A stretch of DNA of 64,000 nt, taken from contig NZ_FNBN01000001.1 of assembly GCF_900102545.1 (NCBI RefSeq), positions 854,477-918,476 on the forward strand, written 5' to 3'. The notes under the pieces were generated by a model that saw nothing but the letters and a program-made list of their open reading frames with translations, did not search any database and was not told the origin of the DNA. The position numbers were made by a program, and so were the translations under genes. Source of the stretch: Chitinophaga filiformis. GTDB taxonomy: Bacteria; Bacteroidota; Bacteroidia; Chitinophagales; Chitinophagaceae. Below are positions 1 through 7,387 of this stretch, in pieces (the first letter of the stretch is position 1; every line of letters starts with the position of its first letter).

Positions 1-1
1 G

Positions 2-430
2 GAAGCAGAAAGCAAAAGACTGGCAGCACTGCGTGATAAACTGGAGAATGCACTGCTGCAACTGGAGCAAACCTTCGTTAACGGATCAAAAACCAACCGT
101 TTACCGCATGCCACCAACATTTCCTTCCGTTATGTGGAAGGAGAAGCCCTGATGATGGGTTTCAACAAAAATCTTGCGCTATCATCCGGTTCTGCCTGTA
201 CCTCAGCCTCACCGGAACCCAGTTACGTACTGAAGGGCCTTGGTCTTGGAGACGACCTCGCTCATTCCTCTATCCGATTTGGACTGGGACGCTTCACTAC
301 TGAAGAAGAGATTGACTATGCCATTCAAACCGTTACAGAAACGGTGAATAAATTGAGAGAAATAAGTCCGCTGTGGGAAATGTTTAAAGAAGGTGCGGAC
401 ATGAACACGATAGAGTGGTCCCGTCTTTGA
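2..430 (+). CDS. Cysteine desulfurase, IscS/NifS type (3' part only)
   Basis: The frame is open from the window edge, so only the C-terminal 142 residues are present. It carries the mobile active-site loop [16 protein letters not shown], whose cysteine accepts sulfur from L-cysteine as a persulfide, followed by the usual tail with [20 protein letters not shown]-dependent enzymes of this family pass the sulfur to an IscU scaffold, and an IscU-like gene follows 49 bp downstream, so the two probably form one Fe-S assembly unit. The PLP lysine lies outside the window. Whether it is IscS or a housekeeping NifS cannot be decided from this part. Confidence 0.92.
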   Translation, partial: EAESKRLAALRDKLENALLQLEQTFVNGSKTNRLPHATNISFRYVEGEALMMGFNKNLALSSGSACTSASPEPSYVLKGLGLGDDLAHSSIRFGLGRFTTEEEIDYAIQTVTETVNKLREISPLWEMFKEGADMNTIEWSRL

Positions 431-479
431 GGACAATTGAACATGGGGGACAATTACTGACAGCTTTATACTTATGCTT

Positions 480-941
480 ATGTCTTACGCTGAAAGAGTT
501 CTTGATTATTATGACAACCCCAGGAATGTGGGAACGCTGGATAAAACCAGCGAGAGAGTGGGAACAGGGTTGATACACGTGCCGGAGTACATTGAAGTGA
601 TAAGAATACAGATTGAAGTGAGCCCGGCCAGACATGTTATTACGGATGCCTGCTTTAAAACCTTCGGGTGTGGAGCCGCTATCGCAGCCACTTCTATCAC
701 TACCGAATGGCTCAAGGGTAAAACTATCGAAGAAGCCGCCCAACTCGATCATATGGACATCGTGGAAGTACTGAACCTTCCTCCTGCCAAAATTCATTGC
801 ACTATCCTCATAGAAGATGCCGTAAAAGCAGCTATTAACGATTACCGCCACAAGAATGGAATGGAACCGCTAAAAGAGGAGGCAGAAGAAGAGGAAGAAG
901 AGGCTGAGCGCGACTACGAACTGGAAGAAGAACATAACTAA
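480..941 (+). CDS. IscU-like Fe-S scaffold missing the first cluster cysteine
   Basis: A 153-residue IscU/NifU-N family protein. The start at 480 (MSYAERVLDYYDNPRNVG) matches the family N-terminus; an ATG two codons upstream is possible. Seen: the second and third ligand regions are intact, FGCG with Cys64 and KIHC with Cys107, and the LPPxKIHC chaperone-recognition segment is present. The first ligand motif, usually GAPxCGDVM, is replaced by HVPEYIEVI, so the cysteine position is Tyr37 and the conserved aspartate is Glu39. The C-terminus carries a very acidic tail (about 20 residues, mostly Glu) beyond the usual end. Family knowledge: all three cysteines and the aspartate normally hold the nascent 2Fe-2S cluster. 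Inferred: a specialised or regulatory paralogue, or a scaffold working by altered chemistry. Confidence 0.85.
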   Translation: MSYAERVLDYYDNPRNVGTLDKTSERVGTGLIHVPEYIEVIRIQIEVSPARHVITDACFKTFGCGAAIAATSITTEWLKGKTIEEAAQLDHMDIVEVLNLPPAKIHCTILIEDAVKAAINDYRHKNGMEPLKEEAEEEEEEAERDYELEEEHN

Positions 942-945
942 AATA

Positions 946-1028
946 TAATTAAGTGATCAATTGAGCGTTAAGAGTTGAATGACTGCACAGTATTCAACTT
1001 CTAATTGCTAATTGATCATTTTTAATTA
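946..1028. repeat. Long imperfect inverted repeat between iscU-like gene and gldF
   Basis: Arms 954-980 and 992-1018 pair over 27 positions with matched outer (TGATCAATT) and inner (AGTTGAAT) blocks and a partly unpaired middle, around an 11-nt loop. Outer TAATTAA segments at 946-952 and 1022-1028 extend the pairing. It lies right after the iscU-like stop codon and before the gldF promoter, so it may end transcription of the first operon, although no T-run follows. It could also be a small mobile repeat. Confidence 0.6.
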
Positions 1029-1038
1029 TATATATTTG
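1005..1038 (+). promoter_or_regulatory. Bacteroidota promoter of gldFG
   Basis: A -7 element TATATTTG sits at 1031-1038 and fits TAnnTTTG. TTG at 1005-1007 is 23 bp upstream; another TTG at 1012-1014 is 16 bp upstream. The gldF ATG follows 16 nt later. Confidence 0.55.
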
Positions 1039-1054
1039 TGCTTTCAGTATCACT

Positions 1055-1789
1055 ATGCTAGCAATCTTTAAAAAGGAAATACATCAGTTTTTCAGCAGCA
1101 TTACCGGATATGTGGCCATCATCCTGTTCTTACTGGCCAATGGCCTGTTGCTGTTCGTTTTTCCCGATACCAGCCTGCTGGACTACGGATATGCCAATCT
1201 TGATCCGCTCTTTGAACTGGCTCCCCTGATCTACCTGCTGCTTATTCCGGCCATTACTATGCGTAGCTTCGCAGACGAGTTCAAAACCGGCACTATGGAA
1301 CTGCTGAGCACCAAACCCTTAGGCTGGTGGCAGATCGTTACCGGAAAATTCCTTGCCGGCCTGCTGGTAGTACTGATCTCTCTCATTCCAACCCTTGTTT
1401 ATTATATTGCTGTCAGGCAGCTGAGTGCTGATCCGTCCAACCTTGACAACGGTGGCATGACCGGATCATATACCGGTTTGTTCCTGCTGGGAGCAGTATT
1501 CACCGCTATTGGCGTCTGGTCTTCTTCCCTGACCACCAACTCCGTAGTAGCCTTCCTTATCGCTATTTTTACCTGTTACATATTTTACAATGGCTTTGAC
1601 GCGTTAAGCAAAGTGCCTGCCTTTACCGGCGGCGCCGATTATTATCTGCAGATGGCTGGTATCAAGTTCCACTATACCTCTATCAGCCGTGGTGTGATAG
1701 ACAGCCGGGATATTGTATACTTCCTGAGCGTGATCGGTCTGATGCTTTACCTGACAAGATTATCATTACAACGCAGGATCTGGGATTAA
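1055..1789 (+). CDS. gldF: Gliding motility ABC transporter permease GldF
   Basis: A 244-residue membrane protein with six predicted hydrophobic segments (about residues 16-36, 55-70, 96-122, 138-160, 163-184 and 222-235). It starts MLAIFKKEIHQFFSSITGY and has the MRSFADEFKTGTMELL stretch typical of ABC-2 permeases of the GldF type. GldF works with GldG and the ATPase GldA in Bacteroidota gliding and type IX secretion-linked functions. gldG follows after 16 bp, the standard order; gldA is not in the window. Length and neighbour make the assignment firm. Confidence 0.93.
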   Translation: MLAIFKKEIHQFFSSITGYVAIILFLLANGLLLFVFPDTSLLDYGYANLDPLFELAPLIYLLLIPAITMRSFADEFKTGTMELLSTKPLGWWQIVTGKFLAGLLVVLISLIPTLVYYIAVRQLSADPSNLDNGGMTGSYTGLFLLGAVFTAIGVWSSSLTTNSVVAFLIAIFTCYIFYNGFDALSKVPAFTGGADYYLQMAGIKFHYTSISRGVIDSRDIVYFLSVIGLMLYLTRLSLQRRIWD

Positions 1790-1805
1790 TTTAAAACACT
1801 CATTT

Positions 1806-3506
1806 GTGGCTATCAACAGAAGGAAAAAATACTTGCAGAGGGCTATTGTCGTAGTGGGTGTACTTGTGGGGGTTAATATACTGGCAGCTTATTTTCATAC
1901 CCGCTGGGATCTTACAGCGGAAAAAAGATATACACTTACTCCGGGTACTAAAAACCTGCTCCGCGGGCTGGATAGTACCGTTACCATAGAGATCTTTTTG
2001 AAAGGCGATTATCCCGCCAGTTTCCGTCAGCTGGCGCAGTCCAGTCAGGAGTTGCTGGAAGAGTTCCGGGAATATGCCGGCCAGCGTATACAATTCTCTT
2101 TTCAGAGTCCCGGCCAGGGCTTATCGGATTCTGCCCGTCTGGCCTTCCAGCAAACGCTTGTAGAAAAAGGTATCGTTCCCTTTAATATGCAGGTACAGGA
2201 AGACGCTAACCAGGGATATTCTGAAAAGCTGATCTTTCCTGGCGCCCTGCTGCACTATGGTTCCAAAACCGTTGGTATCAATCTTCTGAAAAACCAGGGA
2301 GGACTCAATCCAGAAGCTACCATGAACAGCTCAGAGTCCCTGCTGGAATACCAGTTCGCCAATGCTATCTATCAGTTGCAGCAGAAACAGCCACCATTGG
2401 TGGGTTATATGCTGGGCAACGGAGAACTGCTGGGCGCTGAAGTATATGATGCACTCACCTCCATGCAAAGCAGCTACCTGCTGGATACCATCACGCTGCA
2501 ATATATTTCCCACATCCCGCAGGAGTTTAACGCGATTGTGTTTGCGAAACCACAGACAAAGTTTACCGATGAGGATAAACTGAAGATAGACCAGTACGTG
2601 ATGAATGGAGGCAAAGTGCTCTGGTTCATTGACGAGCTGAATGCTTCCATAGACAGTCTGCAACAGCAGGAAAGTTTTGTTGCATTTGACAAAGGACTGA
2701 ACCTGGAAGATATCCTGTTCCGCTATGGAGTGCGTATTAACCAGGACCTGGTGCAGGACATGCAGTGTGATTTTGTTCCACAGGTAGTAGACCGCACCGG
2801 CCAGATGCAGCCACTAGGTTTCCCTTATTTCCCCTTGCTGACACCTACCGGCGCCCATCCTATTGTAAAGAACCTGGACCTGGTACTGAGTCATTTCGCC
2901 AGCTCAATAGATACCGTTAAAGGCGGTAATATTAAGAAAACAGTACTGCTCACCACTTCCGCCAACAGCCGTAGCGTAAGTGCACCGGTAGAAATCAGCT
3001 GGAACAGTCTGCGTGTAAGGCCTAACCGCCGGGAGTTTACCAAACAGCACCTGCCTGTGGCGGTATTGCTGGAAGGACAGTTTACTTCCCTCTTCCGCAA
3101 CCGCCTGGACGAGAATGCCCACCAGGCCATACAACGAGCTTCGGGCCGACCTTTTAAGAACAACAGCGACTCTATCAATAAAATGATCGTAGCAAGTGAC
3201 GCAGACCTCATCACTAATGCCTTCTCTCAGAAAAGCGGTCCTCTGCAAATGGGCGTGAACCTGTACGATCAATCTATGGTATACGCCAACCGTGATTTTC
3301 TCCTTAATTCCCTGGGATACCTGACCCACAACACCGGTATCATGGATGCCCGCAACAAGGAATTAACATTAAGACTGCTGAATCCGGAGAAAGTCAAACA
3401 GGAGAAAAGCAAATGGCAGGCTATTTGTTTCATCGTCCCCATCGGTCTGGTGCTGCTGTTCGCCGCCATTTTCCAATTTATCAGGCAGAGAAAATTTGAA
3501 GTATAA
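1806..3506 (+). CDS. gldG: Gliding motility-associated protein GldG
   Basis: A 566-residue partner of GldF, read from a GTG start 16 bp after gldF. An N-terminal membrane anchor (about residues 13-30) is followed by the conserved segment RWDLTAEKRYTLTPGTKNLL, then a large extracytoplasmic region and a C-terminal transmembrane helix (about 541-558) ending in a basic tail. The family is described as the auxiliary, substrate-binding-like part of the GldAFG exporter. Translation is probably coupled to gldF. No internal anomaly is visible. Confidence 0.92.
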   Translation: MAINRRKKYLQRAIVVVGVLVGVNILAAYFHTRWDLTAEKRYTLTPGTKNLLRGLDSTVTIEIFLKGDYPASFRQLAQSSQELLEEFREYAGQRIQFSFQSPGQGLSDSARLAFQQTLVEKGIVPFNMQVQEDANQGYSEKLIFPGALLHYGSKTVGINLLKNQGGLNPEATMNSSESLLEYQFANAIYQLQQKQPPLVGYMLGNGELLGAEVYDALTSMQSSYLLDTITLQYISHIPQEFNAIVFAKPQTKFTDEDKLKIDQYVMNGGKVLWFIDELNASIDSLQQQESFVAFDKGLNLEDILFRYGVRINQDLVQDMQCDFVPQVVDRTGQMQPLGFPYFPLLTPTGAHPIVKNLDLVLSHFASSIDTVKGGNIKKTVLLTTSANSRSVSAPVEISWNSLRVRPNRREFTKQHLPVAVLLEGQFTSLFRNRLDENAHQAIQRASGRPFKNNSDSINKMIVASDADLITNAFSQKSGPLQMGVNLYDQSMVYANRDFLLNSLGYLTHNTGIMDARNKELTLRLLNPEKVKQEKSKWQAICFIVPIGLVLLFAAIFQFIRQRKFEV

Positions 3507-3891
3507 CTGACAGCAACAACTGAAGTTTTGTTATGAGAGGTATGCCTGAAACGTGCCGGCCGACTTTTAATTGTCTGTAAATAATTGATTTACAAACAAT
3601 AGACCAGCAATTCCCGGCGTTGAAGGAGGATGATACTATCTTATAACGATCACGGCTTTAGGCTATCACAAATAGTCAGCAGATGTGCCTTCAACGGACA
3701 CAACTCTGGATTCAGGACAATGACTATGGAGTATTCCCCATATATTTGCCCAGCGATAAATTTAAAAGCGGCTACTTGAACCCCTGAAACGAAAGAGTCA
3801 ACTTTTAAAAAATTTAATACCCGGCCTACCGGGAACTATTAAGGGAAGTCGTGAAATGCAGGACGCTTTTCACATCAAAAATTAACCACAC
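3507..3891. other. Gene-free spacer before murF-alr
   Basis: 385 bp with no convincing reading frame. A possible -7 element TATATTTG is at 3741-3748, about 145 bp before the murF start, without a clear -33 partner. A weak hairpin (CCGG 3821-3824 with CCGG 3829-3832, flanked by TTAATA and TATTAA) lies in the presumed leader of murF-alr. Nothing else is recognised. Confidence 0.5.
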
Positions 3892-6396
3892 GTGTACAAC
3901 GCAGAAAGCATCAGCAAAGTGCTGAAAGGTGAACTATTGCAGCAGACGGGTAACCCGGAGATTGAACACATTTTGCTGGACAGCCGGAAACTCAGCTTTC
4001 CTGAAACATCTCTTTTCATACCATTGGTCAGCAATAGACGTAATGCGCACCAATACATTCAGGAACTATATGACAAAGGAGTTTCCAATTTCGTTGTAAG
4101 TGAACCTTTGCCTCCTGGTAAATATCCTAACGCCAACATTATTCTTGTAAAAGACACCATGCATGCACTGCATACACTGGTGGCCTATCATCGTCAACAG
4201 TTCCATATTCCGGTTATTGGTATTACCGGCAGCAATGGTAAGACCATTGTAAAAGAATGGTTGTATCAGCTGCTGGAGAAAGATTACAATATCGTTCGCA
4301 GCCCTAAAAGCTACAACTCACAGATAGGTGTTCCTTTGTCTGTATGGCAGATGAAACCCGAACACCAACTGGCTATTTTCGAGGCTGGCATTTCCCAGCC
4401 CGGAGAGATGGAACACCTGGAAAAGATCATCCGCCCTACCATTGGCATCTTCACCAATATTGGTGAAGCCCACAATGAAGGGTTCCTGAATATCAGGCAA
4501 AAGATCAATGAGAAGCTGGTATTATTCTCTAAAAGCGAACTGCTGATCTATTGCAAAGACTATCTCGCCCTCAACGAATGTGTGCTCAACTTTCATAACC
4601 TGGTGGGCAAGAAAGACAGCCATGAGGGCGGTTTACAGCTATTCTCCTGGTCGCGCAAAACAGAAGCCGACCTGCGTATCACAAGCGTAACTAAAAGCGA
4701 GAACAGTTCCCGTATAGATGCGCTGCATCATAATGAGGCCCTGTACATTACCATCCCTTTTGTGGATGAAGGTTCCGTAGAGAACGCCATTCACTGCTGG
4801 GCACTGATGATGCATCTGGGCATGAGCCAGGAGGTTATTCAACAGCGGATGGATCAACTGGGCAATATTGCTATGCGCCTGGAACTCAAACAGGGCATCA
4901 ACAACTGCTCTGTCATCAATGACAGCTATAACTCCGACCTCGGCTCATTAGCGATTGCACTGGAGTTCCTGCAGCAACAGCAACAACATCCCACCCGTAC
5001 CGTCATCCTTAGTGATATACTGCAGAGCGGTAAAAGCGATGCATCCCTTTATGAAGAAGTAGCCAATCTGCTGCAGCAGAAGGGTATCAATAAGGTGATA
5101 GGTATCGGTAAAAATATTTGCAGAGAGAAAAAGAGTTTTCAGCAGATCCCCGGTCTGAAAAGCAGTTTCTTTCTGACAACGGAAGAATTTATCCAGCAGT
5201 TCAATCAGCAGGATTTCCAGCATGAGACCATTCTGCTGAAAGGCGCCCGTGTGTTTGAATTTGAAAGGATCGGTAAGCTGCTTGAACAGAAGGTGCATCA
5301 GACCATCCTGGAAATTAATTTAAGCGCGGTAGTACACAATGTTAAACAATATCAATCCCGCCTGAAACCCAGCACCAAACTGATGGCGATGGTGAAGGCC
5401 TTCTCTTATGGCAGCGGAAGTTTTGAGATTGCAAATCTATTGCAGTTCCATGGCGTAGATTACCTCGCCGTTGCTTATGCTGACGAAGGTGTTGAATTAA
5501 GAAGGACCGGTATTACCATGCCGATCATGGTAATGAACCCAGAACCCGCCTCTTTCGACGCCATCCTTCAATGGAACCTGGAACCCGAAATATATTCCCT
5601 CCACCTGTTAAAACAGTTTGAAGAAGAAGTACAGCTGGCCGGTAAAAATGGCTTCCCTGTGCATATTAAGCTGGACACAGGCATGCACAGGCTCGGTTTT
5701 GAGAAGAAAGACATTCCCGAACTGGCAAGATTGCTTAATGACAATATATACCTCAAAGTAAGTTCTGTATTCAGTCATCTGGCAGCCAGCGAAGATCCGG
5801 CAATGGACGAATTCACCAAACAGCAGGGCCGCTTATTCTTTGAAATGAGCCACGAACTGCAAAAAGCCCTGGGATATGCCGTAATCAGGCATATATCCAA
5901 CAGTGCCGCCATTGAAAGGCATCCTGATCTGCAGCTGGATATGGTGAGACTTGGTATCGGGATGTACGGGATCGACAGTGCAACGGCTATCCAGGAGCAG
6001 CTACGCCCGGTTAGTACATTAAAAACGACGGTGGCGCAGGTAAAACACCTGGCGGCCGGAGATTCGGTAGGATATGGCGCTAAATGGGTGGCGAAAGGCC
6101 CTTCGGTGACTGCCACGGTACGCATCGGTTATGCGGATGGCTATCCCCGCCGCCTGAGCAATGGTAAGGGGAAAATGCTGGTACGCGGCCAATTGGCCCC
6201 GGTAGCAGGCATTGTGGCCATGGATATGCTGATGCTGGATGTTACCCACATTCCGGAGGTAACGGAAGGCGACGAAGTGATTGTATTCGGCAGCGAATTG
6301 CCCGTTCAGCAGGTAGCAGCATGGGCAGAAACCATTCCTTACGAAATATTAACAGGAATTTCGCAGCGAGTGAAGCGTGTATATTTCGAGGAATGA
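3892..6396 (+). CDS. Bifunctional MurF ligase / alanine racemase
   Basis: An 834-residue fusion found in Bacteroidota. Residues 1 to about 455 are the Mur ligase that adds D-Ala-D-Ala to UDP-MurNAc-tripeptide: the ATP loop GITGSNGKT is at residues 110-118, with the central domain around NIGEAHNEGF and a C-terminal ligase domain containing INDSYNSDLGS. From about residue 475 it is a fold-III PLP alanine racemase: MAMVKAFSYGSG with the PLP lysine at 502, then HRLGFEK, HISNSAA, DMVRLGIGMYGID and SVGYGAKW with the second catalytic tyrosine. The fusion makes D-Ala and uses the dipeptide in the same cell-wall pathway. Start is GTG; lspA follows 53 bp downstream. Confidence 0.95.
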   Translation: MYNAESISKVLKGELLQQTGNPEIEHILLDSRKLSFPETSLFIPLVSNRRNAHQYIQELYDKGVSNFVVSEPLPPGKYPNANIILVKDTMHALHTLVAYHRQQFHIPVIGITGSNGKTIVKEWLYQLLEKDYNIVRSPKSYNSQIGVPLSVWQMKPEHQLAIFEAGISQPGEMEHLEKIIRPTIGIFTNIGEAHNEGFLNIRQKINEKLVLFSKSELLIYCKDYLALNECVLNFHNLVGKKDSHEGGLQLFSWSRKTEADLRITSVTKSENSSRIDALHHNEALYITIPFVDEGSVENAIHCWALMMHLGMSQEVIQQRMDQLGNIAMRLELKQGINNCSVINDSYNSDLGSLAIALEFLQQQQQHPTRTVILSDILQSGKSDASLYEEVANLLQQKGINKVIGIGKNICREKKSFQQIPGLKSSFFLTTEEFIQQFNQQDFQHETILLKGARVFEFERIGKLLEQKVHQTILEINLSAVVHNVKQYQSRLKPSTKLMAMVKAFSYGSGSFEIANLLQFHGVDYLAVAYADEGVELRRTGITMPIMVMNPEPASFDAILQWNLEPEIYSLHLLKQFEEEVQLAGKNGFPVHIKLDTGMHRLGFEKKDIPELARLLNDNIYLKVSSVFSHLAASEDPAMDEFTKQQGRLFFEMSHELQKALGYAVIRHISNSAAIERHPDLQLDMVRLGIGMYGIDSATAIQEQLRPVSTLKTTVAQVKHLAAGDSVGYGAKWVAKGPSVTATVRIGYADGYPRRLSNGKGKMLVRGQLAPVAGIVAMDMLMLDVTHIPEVTEGDEVIVFGSELPVQQVAAWAETIPYEILTGISQRVKRVYFEE

Positions 6397-6449
6397 CCGG
6401 AAATTCCGATTTTGCACATTATTATTATTTTTGATAAAATTTTTACCCT

Positions 6450-7100
6450 TTGAAATATCGTCACGTAATTTGGATTGTTGTCTTAGTGCTGGTGGTGGAT
6501 CAGGCGCTGAAGTTCTGGATAAAGACACACATGAACTTTAGCCAGGAGTTTATCATTTTCCCCAACTGGTTCCGCATTCACTTCACTGAGAACCCTGGTA
6601 TGGCCTATGGGCTGGAACTGGGAGGAGAGTGGGGTAAAGTGTTACTGACGCTTTTCCGCCTGGCAGCCGTAGTAATAGGTTTTAAATATATGAAGACGCT
6701 GGTAAAACAGCAGCATCATACCGGTTTATTGATCTGTGGCGCCCTCATTCTCGCTGGCGCTGCCGGCAACCTGATAGACAGTATGTTCTATGGATTGATC
6801 TTCTCAGAGACCAATTTCTACGATGTGGCCACCTTCCTGCCAAAAGGCGGTGGTTATGCCAGCTTCCTCCATGGAAAAGTGGTAGATATGCTTTATTTCC
6901 CGGTTTACCGTGGCTATCTTCCTACCTGGATCCCATTCAAGGGAGGCGACTATTTCGTGTTCTTCAACCCGATTTTCAATATTGCAGATGCTGCGATCTC
7001 TGTAGGCGTGATTACAATCCTGGTATTCCAGAAACGTTTTTTTCACAAGCACAACGAGAAGCAATCGACTGAAAAAGAACCAGTTGCAGTAACAAAATAA
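6450..7100 (+). CDS. lspA: Lipoprotein signal peptidase (signal peptidase II)
   Basis: A 216-residue inner-membrane aspartic protease that cleaves lipoprotein signal peptides at the lipobox cysteine. Visible motifs: NPGMAYG in the first periplasmic loop, AGAAGNLIDS, GKVVDMLYFP with catalytic Asp146 and FNIADAAIS with catalytic Asp180. The segment between the two aspartates is longer than in E. coli, as is common in Bacteroidota. The start is TTG at 6450, chosen because MKYRHVIWIVVLVLVVDQALK begins the first helix. It follows murF-alr after 53 bp and is closed by a strong terminator. Confidence 0.94.
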   Translation: MKYRHVIWIVVLVLVVDQALKFWIKTHMNFSQEFIIFPNWFRIHFTENPGMAYGLELGGEWGKVLLTLFRLAAVVIGFKYMKTLVKQQHHTGLLICGALILAGAAGNLIDSMFYGLIFSETNFYDVATFLPKGGGYASFLHGKVVDMLYFPVYRGYLPTWIPFKGGDYFVFFNPIFNIADAAISVGVITILVFQKRFFHKHNEKQSTEKEPVAVTK

Positions 7101-7120
7101 GCTTTACAGATACTTTTTAG

Positions 7121-7154
7121 AGCGGTTTCGTCCAGGACGAGACCGCTTTTTTTT
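7121..7154 (+). terminator. Rho-independent terminator after lspA
   Basis: Stem AGCGGTTTCGTC (7121-7132) pairs with GACGAGACCGCT (7136-7147) around a 3-nt loop, with one G-T pair, followed by an eight-T run. Confidence 0.93.
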
Positions 7155-7163
7155 GCCTATTCC

Positions 7164-7194
7164 TTTGAAAAGTTGAATTGCCGTATTACATTTG
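7164..7194 (+). promoter_or_regulatory. Promoter of the TonB receptor gene
   Basis: TTTG at 7164-7167, a 19-bp spacer and TACATTTG at 7187-7194 fit the Bacteroidota sigma-A consensus well. It predicts a leader of about 190 nt. An ATAGACTA half-site at 7207-7214 lies just downstream of the predicted start of transcription (see the palindrome before the TauE gene). Confidence 0.65.
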
Positions 7195-7387
7195 TCCACA
7201 AATCCGATAGACTAATAGATATAATGAAGGAGGAAACTAATATTCACCACCAATTTAATACGCAATGAACACTTCTTTACGATGTTGCTGAGCACTGAAA
7301 ACAGCTTTTCCCCGACAAACCTGTAATGGCTTCTGCCAAAATCAATTTCATTAATACGACCAATTTATTTATCAATAAACTATAGTT

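Noticed and set aside
384..851. A 155-codon minus-strand frame opposite the iscU-like gene
   Set aside because: It covers the clearly recognisable IscU family frame and has no recognisable protein features.
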